Shown here piece after piece: positions 54,597 to 63,241 of a DNA stretch of 64,000 nucleotides. The notes below the pieces were generated by a model. It was not told the origin of the DNA. It searched no databases and was given only the letters and a program-made list of their open reading frames with translations. This DNA comes from Anabaenopsis elenkinii CCIBt3563 (GTDB lineage Bacteria; Cyanobacteriota; Cyanobacteriia; Cyanobacteriales; Nostocaceae): contig NZ_CP063311.1 in the NCBI RefSeq assembly GCF_015245355.1, positions 1,137,313 to 1,201,312 of the forward strand, read 5' to 3'. Position numbers and translations under genes: made by a program. How positions within the stretch are numbered: the first letter of the stretch is position 1; each line of letters opens with the position of its first letter.

Positions 54597-56159
54597 TTAG
54601 CCCTTACCATTTTCCCACACATCTGTCAGCATCGGAGCTAGTTCCGTATTTAACCGACCAGCGCGGACAAACTCCGCATAAGTATCAGCCTCAATAGCCA
54701 AGAGCTCATCTTGGAACTGTTCAGTAATAAAAGTACTAAGATGAGGATACTCAAGCTGTAACTGGTCGATTTTGCTTTGTAGATTTTTCATCTCACCTTG
54801 AATTAGTGTCTCCTGGTAACGGTAAAACTCAGGGTTAATACCCGGACGGTGGTCTTTTTCCAGGCGTCGCAAAACCCTTTCTAAAGCTACATAACGAGTA
54901 GCAAATTCTAAATATTGCTCACGTAGAGGCGCATCACCCAACAGATTTAACTTTTGCAGCAAAGGTTTAATGGTCAACCCCTGAACTAGTAGAGTAAATA
55001 AAACCACTCCAAACACCGTCGCAATAATTTTTTCTCGCTCCGGTAGTCCTATCGGTACACTTAAAGCTAAAGCAATAGCAACAGAACCACGAACTCCACC
55101 CCACCATAAAACCGTTTGTTCAGGTAAGGGGATTTGATATTGGGTAATTACAGCACTCAAATTGCTGAGAAGATAAATACTAATAGCCCGCATTAAAATC
55201 ATAGTTGCGACTGTGATGGCAATGATTTGCAGGTTTTCCCCCAAAATACTAAAGCGAATTTGGTCGCCAATCAACAAGAAAACTATAGAATTTACAAAAA
55301 ATGCTAAAAAAGCCCAAAATTCCGAAACAATAACCCGAGTGCGGGGGTTCATACCTATACGAGAGCCAAAGTTACCTAAAATTAACCCTGTGGTCACCAC
55401 TCCAATCACACCGGAACCGCCCAACTCCTCCACAATCAGGTAAGTACCGTAAGCACAAACCAGAGTTAAAGACTGTTCCACCATGGGTAAATCAAAGCGT
55501 TGGGTGAGATAAGAAATACCAAAGCCAATTAATCCCCCCACTGCTACCCCAATCCCCGTGACTACCCCCAGCTGTAATAAAATCGGCTGGATACCCAATT
55601 GAGCATTTCCCAAGGACAGGGCCAGCAAAAAACCAAAGGCTACTACCGCCATGCCATCATTAAATAAGCTTTCGCCCTCCATCATCGTGGTGAGACTTTT
55701 ACCCACCCCCAACTCCCGGAATAAAGCGGTTACAGAAACCGGGTCAGTGGCGGATAAACTAGCACCAATCAGTAAGGCTGTGGTTAGGGATATCCCCCCT
55801 AGTTGATTTAGTCCCACTGCTACACCTGCAATGGAGATTACCACCCCTAAAACTGCGTATAGGCAAATTGTCACCAAATTCCGCTTTAACTCCTCCCAGC
55901 GCAAATTCCACGCGGCTTCAAATAATAGGGGCGGTAGAAAAATGAATAAAATTAACTCAGGGGAAAGGGTGACTAGACGGACATCGACAAAGGCTAACCC
56001 TAAGCCGACAATCACCAGGAGTAAAGTATATGGTATATGACGAAACCAACCAACTACCTGTGGTAAGGTGGCTACTCCCAAAGATACGGAAAGCACTAAC
56101 AGAAACTGTTTGAGGTTCGTTGTGATGATTTCTTCACCAATTGCTGTTTCTATGAGCAT
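54597..56159 (-). CDS. CPA1-type Na+/H+ antiporter
   Basis: The 520-residue protein has about 12 membrane segments and the CPA1 signatures SLSATDPVSVTALFRE and GESLFNDGMAVVAFG (the ND motif that carries the ions). A cytosolic tail of about 110 residues follows the last helix and is predicted helical. Such proteins exchange Na+ for H+ and set cytosolic pH and salt levels. It is head-to-head with another CPA1 gene at 56210, with a 50-bp intergenic region between the starts. Confidence 0.92.
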   Translation of the reverse strand: MLIETAIGEEIITTNLKQFLLVLSVSLGVATLPQVVGWFRHIPYTLLLVIVGLGLAFVDVRLVTLSPELILFIFLPPLLFEAAWNLRWEELKRNLVTICLYAVLGVVISIAGVAVGLNQLGGISLTTALLIGASLSATDPVSVTALFRELGVGKSLTTMMEGESLFNDGMAVVAFGFLLALSLGNAQLGIQPILLQLGVVTGIGVAVGGLIGFGISYLTQRFDLPMVEQSLTLVCAYGTYLIVEELGGSGVIGVVTTGLILGNFGSRIGMNPRTRVIVSEFWAFLAFFVNSIVFLLIGDQIRFSILGENLQIIAITVATMILMRAISIYLLSNLSAVITQYQIPLPEQTVLWWGGVRGSVAIALALSVPIGLPEREKIIATVFGVVLFTLLVQGLTIKPLLQKLNLLGDAPLREQYLEFATRYVALERVLRRLEKDHRPGINPEFYRYQETLIQGEMKNLQSKIDQLQLEYPHLSTFITEQFQDELLAIEADTYAEFVRAGRLNTELAPMLTDVWENGKG

Positions 56160-56209
56160 AAGTGGAAATTAGTAGTATTTTATATTGAGTGAGTTAGGTC
56201 AAAATACCA

Positions 56210-57763
56210 GTGGATGTTACTGAATTAGTCAAAGTTTCAATTATTCTTCTGTTGGTGGCTACAGGTGTGGCGCTGCTATCGCGGCGTCTGAAAGTGTCCT
56301 ATGTCGCCGGTTTAGTGTTGGCGGGACTAGCAATTACGGAATTCTTACCCCGTCGCATTGGTTTAAATGATTCTCTCATATTAAATTTATGTTTACCAAT
56401 TTTGGTGTTTGAAGCCGCAATTAATACTGATATTAGCCGTTTACGTAGTACTGTTAAACCTATTGCTTTGTTAGCCGGACCGGGAATTGTGATTTCTGCG
56501 GCGGTGACAGCAGTAATTTTAAAATGGGGACTGGGTCTGAATTGGATAGCTGCACTGTTAACTGGGGTGATTTTAGCAAATACTGATACTGTGTCAGTGA
56601 TTGCTGTGTTCAAGGAGGTATCTGTCCCGGCCCGACTGTCTAGCATTGTGGAAGGAGAAAGTTTATTTAATGATGGTGTAGCGCTGGTTCTATTTAGCTT
56701 AATTTTACAATTTCAGATCCCTGGCTCTGTGATCATCCTGGATGGTTTTCAACAATTGTTTGTGGTTATCCTGGGTGGTACTTTGGTGGGCTTAGTTATG
56801 GGTTATTTGAGTACGGGTTTATTTATCCGTTCCGATGAGCCCCTTAGTAGTATTTTACTGACATTGGCGGTGGCTTTGGGGACTTTTCAGGCTGGGCAAT
56901 TGCTGGGTGTATCCGGTGTGGTGGCTGTGGTGGTGGCTGGCTTAATTGTGGGGACTAAGGGTATTGCAGGTGATGTGTCGGCTTCTACTCGTTTGACTTT
57001 ACTTACTTTTTGGGAGTCTCTGGGTTTTGGTGTCAATAGCTTGATTTTTTTGTTGATTGGTTTGGAGGTTGACCTGACAACTCTCTGGTACACTCTACCA
57101 GGGGTATTATTAGCTATTCTGGCTTACCAAATCGGGCGGATAGTTTCTGTGTATCCTCTGTTGGCAATGGTCAGTTGGTTTGACCGTCCTATACCTTGGC
57201 CTTGGCAACACCTTTTATTTATCGGTAATATTAAGGGTTCCTTGTCTATGGCCTTGGCTTTAAGTATACCCTCTGGACTGGCGGAGCGAGAACGCATTAT
57301 TGCCGTTGTCTTTGGGACGGTTTTACTGTCTTTGGTGGGACAAGGTGTGAGTTTACCTTGGTTAGTTAAAGGTTTAAATTTATCTGAGTTTTCCCCTTCG
57401 CGTCACCTGGTGGAGGAAATGCAAGCAGAATTAATTACCGGTAAGGCGGCCCAGGATGAATTAGATAGTCTGCTCAAGTCCGGAGTATTGCCGAAATTTG
57501 TCTATGAGGAGATGCGTTCGGCTTATCAGTTGAGAATTGCTAATGCAGAAAAGAGACTGAGGGAATTTTATAATCGTCGTCCTGAGGAGTTTGGCAGTAA
57601 AAGACCAGATGGCAGTAAACTTGATGCTATCCGCCGCCGGTTACTTCTGGCTGAAAAAGCAGCACTGACTGAAGCTATGCGTAAGGGTATCCTGTCTGAG
57701 GCAATTTTACGCGATCGCTGCCAGACTATTGATGAAAAATTATTACAACTTGAGGATGATTAA
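56210..57763 (+). CDS. CPA1-type Na+/H+ antiporter
   Basis: The 517-residue protein starts GTG at 56210 and has the same fold as its divergent neighbour: VILANTDTVSVIAVFKEV and GESLFNDGVALVLFS, then a helical cytosolic tail. The two differ in sequence enough to be separate paralogues. The 3' end meets the stop of the RCK gene on the other strand with no gap (57763/57764). Confidence 0.92.
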   Translation: MDVTELVKVSIILLLVATGVALLSRRLKVSYVAGLVLAGLAITEFLPRRIGLNDSLILNLCLPILVFEAAINTDISRLRSTVKPIALLAGPGIVISAAVTAVILKWGLGLNWIAALLTGVILANTDTVSVIAVFKEVSVPARLSSIVEGESLFNDGVALVLFSLILQFQIPGSVIILDGFQQLFVVILGGTLVGLVMGYLSTGLFIRSDEPLSSILLTLAVALGTFQAGQLLGVSGVVAVVVAGLIVGTKGIAGDVSASTRLTLLTFWESLGFGVNSLIFLLIGLEVDLTTLWYTLPGVLLAILAYQIGRIVSVYPLLAMVSWFDRPIPWPWQHLLFIGNIKGSLSMALALSIPSGLAERERIIAVVFGTVLLSLVGQGVSLPWLVKGLNLSEFSPSRHLVEEMQAELITGKAAQDELDSLLKSGVLPKFVYEEMRSAYQLRIANAEKRLREFYNRRPEEFGSKRPDGSKLDAIRRRLLLAEKAALTEAMRKGILSEAILRDRCQTIDEKLLQLEDD

Positions 57764-58441
57764 TTACTTGCTACCTTGCAGAAAATCAATAACTTGGTGT
57801 AAAAATCCTGCTTTAGTGACAATTAACACTGTCGATTCTGGTTCTAGGATGGTACTACCATTGGGGATAATTAAATCTGTCTGGGGATGAGGTTGATAAC
57901 CAATAATTAAAGAACCTTTAGGAAATTTAGGATTTTGAGCAATTTCCGCCACACTACTACCAACAACATCGGAATTATTAGGGATCACCAGTTTCAAAAC
58001 TTCGATTTTTCCCTGTTCAAAATGCATGATTGATTCTACTTGTGGATACTCAATGGCATTCACCATGGTGGAAACCGCTAATTCTACAGTGCTGATGATA
58101 TGATTAGCGCCAGCTATACGCAACGGTTCAGTAAAATCACGGTGACGCATCCGGGAAATCATCAGGGGAACCCCATAGTGTTTACCCAAGGTTACCATGG
58201 CTAAGTTCAAAGCATCACTTCTGAGCACAGCTGCTAAAGCATCGGCTTTGCGTATTCCTGCTTCTAATAAGGTGTCTGTACTGACGGCGCTACCTTCAAA
58301 AGCCATTGCTCCCACTTGTTCACGAGCATAGCGACAGGCGTGAGGATCATGATCAATTAAGGCTACTGTATGCCCTAGTTCTAGTAATTTTTGTGCTAAA
58401 TTTAGCCCAACTAAGCCGGCTCCACCTATAAGGACATACAT
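57764..58441 (-). CDS. TrkA-N/RCK (KTN) domain protein
   Basis: From the ATG at 58441 the product has 225 residues and starts MYVLIGGAGLVGLNLAQKLLE, a Rossmann GxGxxG nucleotide-binding site with a downstream acidic residue (VALIDHD). A C-terminal RCK-C-like domain (KLVIPNNSDVVGSSVAEIAQ) completes the TrkA arrangement. Such proteins gate K+ channels or transporters by binding NAD or nucleotides. Next to two Na+/H+ antiporters it may regulate ion fluxes, by inference. A longer start at 58513 would precede the Rossmann core with unrelated residues. Confidence 0.9.
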   Translation of the reverse strand: MYVLIGGAGLVGLNLAQKLLELGHTVALIDHDPHACRYAREQVGAMAFEGSAVSTDTLLEAGIRKADALAAVLRSDALNLAMVTLGKHYGVPLMISRMRHRDFTEPLRIAGANHIISTVELAVSTMVNAIEYPQVESIMHFEQGKIEVLKLVIPNNSDVVGSSVAEIAQNPKFPKGSLIIGYQPHPQTDLIIPNGSTILEPESTVLIVTKAGFLHQVIDFLQGSK

Positions 58442-58597
58442 AGTAATTTCTCTGGGGTATTTAGACTGGATAAATTGCCAAAGTCCCGAGCATCTGAGTA
58501 TGATTTTAATCACTCAGCGCCCAGGACTATCAACTTTGCAGCGACTTCCCCAACTAGGGGTCATCTATTATGCTGGATATCTGGAAAAATCGGAGAA

Positions 58598-59131
58598 TTA
58601 TTTTTTGGGCGAAATCAGCATCATCATATTTCTGCCTTCTTTTTTCGGCGCTTGCTGTAGTTCACCCAGGGACTCTAAATCTTTGGCCATGCGCTTAAGC
58701 AAATCTTCTGCTAAATCAACGTGTTGAATTTCTCGACCCCGGAACATTACAGTTGCCTTTACTTTATCTCCATCTTTGAGAAAGCGCTCTGCTTGTTTCA
58801 CACGTACGTTATAGTCGTGTTCTTCAATTTTATAGCGCATCTTTACTTCTTTTACGTCAGCTGTGTGTTGTTTTTTCCGGGCTTCCCGTGCCTTCTTCTC
58901 CTGCTCAAACTTGTACTTCCCATAATCCATGATTCGACAAACCGGTGGGTCAGCCTTATCACTGAGCAATACTAAATCTAGCTCTTTTTCTTCGGCTAGT
59001 TGTAGTGCTTCTTGTGGTGGCATAATTCCTAATTGGGCGCCATCAGTGTCAATGACTCGAATCTTGGGGAACCGGATGCGTTCATTGATTTGGGGTAGAT
59101 CGCGAGTTCGTTTTTTCTCAATCACAGGCAT
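58598..59131 (-). CDS. infC: Translation initiation factor IF-3
   Basis: The 177-residue product is full length: [22 protein letters not shown] at the N-terminus and the C-terminal domain with [23 protein letters not shown] and [16 protein letters not shown]-3 binds the 30S subunit and checks the start codon. The start here is an ATG ([14 protein letters not shown]), unlike the AUU start known from E. coli infC. No rpmI or rplT follows directly in this window. Confidence 0.97.
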   Translation of the reverse strand: MPVIEKKRTRDLPQINERIRFPKIRVIDTDGAQLGIMPPQEALQLAEEKELDLVLLSDKADPPVCRIMDYGKYKFEQEKKAREARKKQHTADVKEVKMRYKIEEHDYNVRVKQAERFLKDGDKVKATVMFRGREIQHVDLAEDLLKRMAKDLESLGELQQAPKKEGRNMMMLISPKK

Positions 59132-59540
59132 TATGATTATGGAAGCTCTTTTGTAGTTAAGATGTGGTTTGGTCTTGGTTTACTTGGCTTGCTTTGGTCT
59201 GCTTGAACAGCACAATTACCTGATTAAACTCAGGAATTGAGGCTGAGTCTGTTTTCCTAGGATAACTAATTCATCAATTGATCGTCATCATCCTTATTTA
59301 TTTTACCTATTTTGGGATTGTTTCTAGAGCGATCGCTTTATGTCAATATATTAACCCCACTGTTAAGATAATATGACATTTTTGCACTCCTAGGCAAATC
59401 TACTTTACTGTAACATTTCCTAAAAGTATATATACCCTGATCACCACGCGCATTATTACTGAGTATTTTTTTCATTGATTGATGAGGAAAACTGTACTCA
59501 ATATCCTCAGAGCAAGAGATAATAGAGAAGGGAAAGGTTT
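59132..59540. other. Intergenic region upstream of infC and the GNAT gene
   Basis: 409 bp between the divergent infC and GNAT starts, AT-rich, one HIP1-like site. No element ends, ORF or tRNA-like fold was found. Confidence 0.45.
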
Positions 59541-59891
59541 ATGGGGGAGGTAGGACAGTTGAAAACTTCACAACTACCAGCACAAATAAATCAACACAAA
59601 GCAGGGTATACTGCAACTATCCGCAAAGCCACTGCCAAGGATATTTGGGCAATATACCATTTATATAAAATTGTCGCTAGAGTTAATCAAGGTAACTTAA
59701 CCCAGGAACAAGACGAGATCACCTGGGAATATATCAGGACAGTTGTCCATCAAGGACTAGAGAGGGGACTAATTTTAGTAATTGAAAAGGACGATAAAAT
59801 TGTTGGTTACTTAAAGGCTTTTACTTCAGAATTTAGGAGCCTCGCCCATGTCCTCAGTGATGCAACTATCGAAAATATAGTGGGAGGGTGA
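59541..59891 (+). pseudogene. GNAT acetyltransferase, 5' part, split by an IS element
   Basis: The frame reads MGEVGQLKTSQLPAQINQHK and TATIRKATAKDIWAIYHLYK, then LVIEKDDKIVGYLKAF and VLSDATIENIV, where it meets the IS200/IS605 element. The last strand is the start of the GNAT core; the acetyl-CoA pyrophosphate-loop part (QSAGYGGQLL) is in the other fragment at 61848. Together the two pieces make a normal ~215-residue N-acetyltransferase. Confidence 0.9.
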
Positions 59892-59954
59892 GAACCCCTC
59901 CGCTTCAGCGAGGGTGATGAAACCCGACTCAAGGGGATTTATCCCCCTGTTTGC

Positions 59955-60364
59955 TCATTTTCCACGCTGGTTTTCAATATATTTTTTAACTACCTCAGTG
60001 CTTACTTGTCCAGTTGTCGCAACAAAGTAGGTTGGTGTCCACAAAGAAGGTAGCTTTTTTAATTGTGGAAATTCTTTTCTTAAGTAATTCGACGCCCTAC
60101 CTTTAACCCATCTAGCGATATCTGCTGGGGATTCATGGGTCGGCGCATTAATAAAAAAGTGAGGTCTGGTTGAACTTCAAGTCCAATTAATTTCCATCCA
60201 TGTTCAGTAACTAAGTCAAAAATAATTTCTTGTAATCGTGTAGCAACATCTTTAATTAATACTGGTCTTCTACGCTTTGGTACAAAAACAAAGTGGTAGT
60301 TGATTGATGATACAGAGTTTTCGGTTCATCTGTACTCATAATCTTCTTTTGATAATTTAGCCAT
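59955..60364 (-). pseudogene. tnpA: IS605-type TnpA (Y1 transposase), inactivated
   Basis: The minus strand reads MAKLSKEDYEYR, then a TGA where the family has a codon, then TENSVSSINYHFVFVPKRRRP. At the HUH site the coding sequence loses several bases (PD followed by frameshifted CTCAC), removing the HxH metal pair and shifting the frame until FINAPTHESPADIARWVKG. The catalytic tyrosine region (VVKKYIENQ) remains. The two lesions make this copy unable to produce an active Y1 transposase. Confidence 0.85.
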
Positions 60365-60425
60365 TGTATATTGTTGATTTTACAAGTTGTTTCAACTATA
60401 CTTCTAAACAGTAGGTGAGTAAAGA

Positions 60426-61799
60426 TTGTACAGAACAATTCCAATCAGAGCTAAATTCACTGATGAAGAAAAAGCTTTTTGGGTTGACCAATGCCAACAC
60501 TCAAATAGCTTAATAAATTGTGCAATTTACTATACTCGTCAAAGTCATTACGCACGACTGGAAAGCATGGACAATGCTTTTACAACTTATTGGTCTGGCG
60601 ACGAATTGCGTAGTGGATGGAAAACTTATTATTGCCAAACAACTTACCCGGAATTAGATAAAACTCTTAAAGATAACCCCCATTACAAAAGTTTAGCCGC
60701 ACAAGCAGCACAACAAACCTTAAAACTAGTTGGTGAAGCAATAACCAGTTATAACGGATTGGTTAAAGCTTATTACAACGGGGAGGTTGATAGACCCTCA
60801 TTACCTAAGTATCGTAAAAAAGGAGGATTAGCGGCAGTAACATTCCCAAGACAAGCACTTACTTTTAAAGATGGTTATTTCAAGCCATCAATAAGTAAAG
60901 AAACCAAACCAGAATTAATCACAGATATCAAACTAACCTTGCCTGATTTTATTGATTCCGATTGGGTAAAGGAAGTAACAGTTCGTCCTTATTATGGTCT
61001 TTTCTGGATTGACTGGGTAATTGATGATGGTAAGCAACCAATTGAAAACAACCCACATCTTGATTACTCCCAAGCATGGGGATTTGACCACGGAGGGACT
61101 AATTGGTTAACAGGTGTTTCTACTCTTGGGAAAAGTTTAATCATTGATGGTAAGAAACTAAAATCAATGAATCAAGGTTATTGCCGTTTAGTTGCCAAAT
61201 ATAAGCAAGGTAAGTCTGATTTTTATTGGGATGCTAACCTTGACCGTATTCAACGCAAACGCAATAACCAGATGCGAGATGCCATTAACAAAGCAGCTAG
61301 ATTCATTGTTAACAGATGTCTGAATGACCAGATAGGAAATATAGTTATTGGATGGAATCAAGGACAAAAAGTTAATGCTAATTTAGGTAAGGCAAACAAT
61401 CAAAACTTTGTCCCCATCCCCACAGGGAGATTGATTCAAAGATTAAAGGAATTGGCTAATGAATATGGAATTATTGTGACATTAACGGAAGAAGCGTATA
61501 CATCAAAAGCGTCTTACCTGGATGACGATAGCCTCTACACGCATGGTGAAAAACCCGCAGGATGGAAACCGTCAGGGAAAAGGGTCAAGCGTGGATTATA
61601 CCAATCTGCTAAAGGATTATTAATCTCCGCAGATGCTCAAGCTGCAGCAAATATTTTAAGAAAAGTAACCACACAGCTAGGTTTATGTTTAGCCGAGGTG
61701 GGTAGGGCATCTTTGACTGTGCCACAACGATATGACTTGTTTATTAGGTTAAATAAATCATATCGTAAACGTTGCATAGCGTGTCTTCAGACCGCGTAG
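60426..61799 (+). CDS. tnpB: IS605-type TnpB (RuvC-like, RNA-guided nuclease family)
   Basis: The 457-residue frame is intact. The RuvC-like catalytic residues can be placed: Asp221 in GFDHGGTNW, Glu355 or Glu356 in LTEEAYTSKASY, and Asp403 in ISADAQAAANILRK. The canonical CxxC zinc-finger cysteines between E and D are absent; the stretch YLDDDSLYTHGEKPAGWKP is a variant common in Nostocales TnpB. TnpB proteins cut DNA guided by an RNA made from the element's right end (family knowledge). Start TTG at 60426. Whether this one is active is unknown. Confidence 0.88.
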   Translation: MYRTIPIRAKFTDEEKAFWVDQCQHSNSLINCAIYYTRQSHYARLESMDNAFTTYWSGDELRSGWKTYYCQTTYPELDKTLKDNPHYKSLAAQAAQQTLKLVGEAITSYNGLVKAYYNGEVDRPSLPKYRKKGGLAAVTFPRQALTFKDGYFKPSISKETKPELITDIKLTLPDFIDSDWVKEVTVRPYYGLFWIDWVIDDGKQPIENNPHLDYSQAWGFDHGGTNWLTGVSTLGKSLIIDGKKLKSMNQGYCRLVAKYKQGKSDFYWDANLDRIQRKRNNQMRDAINKAARFIVNRCLNDQIGNIVIGWNQGQKVNANLGKANNQNFVPIPTGRLIQRLKELANEYGIIVTLTEEAYTSKASYLDDDSLYTHGEKPAGWKPSGKRVKRGLYQSAKGLLISADAQAAANILRKVTTQLGLCLAEVGRASLTVPQRYDLFIRLNKSYRKRCIACLQTA

Positions 61800-61815
61800 C
61801 AACATCAGTTTAGAA

Positions 61816-61838
61816 TCCCTTGTGTTTCAACCAAGGGA
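61816..61838 (+). other. Right-end hairpin of the IS605 element (candidate guide-RNA scaffold end)
   Basis: TCCCTTG, 9-nt loop, CAAGGGA form a 7-bp stem 17 bp after the tnpB stop. In this family, the right end hairpin is bound by TnpA and the same region forms the 3' part of the guide RNA. This assignment is by analogy. Confidence 0.55.
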
Positions 61839-61847
61839 GAAGTCAAG

Positions 61848-62156
61848 ATGATACACCCAGAATATCAAAGTGCCGGATATGGTGGGCAACTTTTAGATGC
61901 TTATCTAGCAGAAATTAAATTGAATATGCGCCATATTCTCAGATTTGAACTGTTGCCCCATGAAAGTAACCAAAAAGCTATACAGTTTTATGATCGACAT
62001 GGTTTTGTCCGAGAAAGTTTAGCACACAGAAAAATTAGACATCCTCAAGGCAGTTTTGAGTCGGAAGTGACCCTAGTGTGGTATAACCCTGAATTTTCTC
62101 AAGATGCGTTGCACAAATATCACGATTTTCTCACTGCTTACATTTCGCCGCAGTGA
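61848..62156 (+). pseudogene. GNAT acetyltransferase, 3' part
   Basis: Continues the split gene: MIHPEYQSAGYGGQLLDAYL (acetyl-CoA loop, Q/RxxGxG/A), HILRFELLPHESNQKAIQFYDRHGF and a normal stop. It has a chance ATG at its start but no clear ribosome site of its own. The gene is followed 9 bp later by MITE copy G. Confidence 0.88.
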
Positions 62157-62165
62157 AATTCTCAG

Positions 62166-62569
62166 AGGATGTTTGATAAGTTTTCAACAGGTAATTTTTA
62201 TCTTAGGGAATGGGGAACAGGGAACAGGGAGCAGGGAGCAGGGAATAGGAAGGATTGGTGAACACGGTTCGACTTCGCTCACCGACCGCACAAAAAACAA
62301 TAAAATCCAGTCCCCTCCCCGTACAAGGACAAGACAAGGTGGACAAGGTGGACAAGGTGACAAGGGAGAAAAACAGTACAAAGTCTGTATTTTTAGTAAG
62401 AAAAATAGCCCCTTAAAAGACCATTGTCCGTATAAAATCTTCCTTGTCCACTTTCCTTCCTTGTCTTCCTAGTCTTGCCTTCACAGATCATATTAAAAAC
62501 CTACCCTTGCAAGGAGAGGGTGGGGTCAAGCAATAGTTGATACACTAATCATGACTTGACAAACATCCT
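62166..62569. mobile_element. MITE-like element, copy G, with the nested module reversed
   Basis: A perfect CTCAG flanking duplication (62161-62165 and 62570-62574). The heptamers GGGAACA / GGGAGCA come first, then the nested module between CCGTACAAGG (near 62320) and CCCTTGCAAGG (near 62503). It contains the TTCGACTTCGCTCACC stretch also found in copy B. It sits 4 bp downstream of the GNAT stop. Confidence 0.92.
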
Positions 62570-62584
62570 CTCAGATAAACATCC

Positions 62585-62609
62585 CCCGAATTTCTTGGAG
62601 GAATTCGGG
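62585..62609. repeat. Hairpin after MITE copy G
   Basis: CCCGAATT, 9-nt loop, AATTCGGG: an 8-bp perfect stem directly following the element. It may be part of the original GNAT terminator. The rest of 62610-62760 shows no gene. Confidence 0.4.
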
Positions 62610-62760
62610 TATCTGCTAATTAGCAATACGGTTTAAGAATTAATTAGTGTGGATATCTTCACCCTCCCGAACAGGCGTATTGTGGTAGACTTATACTTAA
62701 TAGTCTAAGATTTAACACGCCCATTCTCCGGGCGGATAATTTAATCGTAACGAGTAACTC

Positions 62761-62988
62761 ATGAACATATCATCTTCTCTGTTTGGCTCCCTATTCTCCG
62801 GAGTAGAAGAATTAATCGACGCAACAGTTGATACTGCATCCGAGCAAGTCAAGGTTAGCCAAGATGTTAAGGTCTCCAGCGTCTTAGGAGAATTGACCGA
62901 TACCAGCTTGATATCTTCTATTTTAAACCTAGATGTAGACGCGATCGCCTCTCTCAAAAAACGGGGTGCTAATCAAGACAATCCATAA
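62761..62988 (+). CDS. Small hypothetical protein with a clear terminator (75 aa)
   Basis: The family is not recognised. The product reads MNISSSLFGSLFSGVEELID at the start and has a Val/Ser-rich, beta-like centre (VKVSQDVKVSSVLG) and a HIP1 site near its end. The strong terminator 23 bp after its stop supports it as a transcribed gene. An overlapping minus-strand frame (62712-62957) is less likely. Confidence 0.6.
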   Translation: MNISSSLFGSLFSGVEELIDATVDTASEQVKVSQDVKVSSVLGELTDTSLISSILNLDVDAIASLKKRGANQDNP

Positions 62989-63010
62989 AAGTCTATAAAA
63001 TAGACATGAG

Positions 63011-63049
63011 CAATCCCGGTGTATTAGCAACGTCGGGATTGTGTTTTTT
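63011..63049 (+). terminator. Rho-independent terminator
   Basis: CAATCCCG, 15-nt loop, CGGGATTG, then GTGTTTTTTC: an 8-bp GC-rich stem followed by six T. It closes the 75-aa gene. Confidence 0.88.
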
Positions 63050-63174
63050 CAGAAAGAACTATACTAGCGATCGCCCCTGGCTTTTGGCGGCTTGTCAACT
63101 GCACCTAGTCTGGTGCTATAGATGGGTAAGATTGTTCTTTTTATGGGTAATTAGTGATTCAGTTTTTTTTTAAA

Positions 63175-63210
63175 CGCAAAGGGGCGCAAAGGGGCGCAAA
63201 GGGGCGCAAA
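63175..63210 (+). repeat. Ten-base tandem repeat (GGGGCGCAAA x3)
   Basis: CGCAAA followed by three exact GGGGCGCAAA units, just upstream of the pentapeptide gene. It resembles the short tandem repeats common in this type of genome and may vary in copy number between strains. Confidence 0.8.
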
Positions 63211-63241
63211 GATAAAATTAGATTTATGTCTGCATTGGCTT

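Larger units (their letters stand above)
59885..61847 (+). mobile_element. IS200/IS605-family insertion (broken tnpA, intact tnpB)
   Basis: Bounded by the interrupted GNAT frame. Left end: imperfect hairpin CCCTCCGC...GCGAGGG at 59896-59914; right end: hairpin TCCCTTG...CAAGGGA at 61816-61838. There are no terminal inverted repeats and no flanking duplication, as expected for this family, which inserts single-stranded DNA beside a short target. The exact boundary bases are uncertain by about ten. Confidence 0.88.

Noticed and set aside
62712-62957. 81-aa minus-strand frame opposite the 75-aa gene
   Set aside because: The plus-strand frame is followed by a strong terminator in the right orientation; the minus frame has none.
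63177-63210. Possible CRISPR-like short repeat
   Set aside because: Three 10-bp units without spacers; a simple tandem repeat. No cas gene is in the window.
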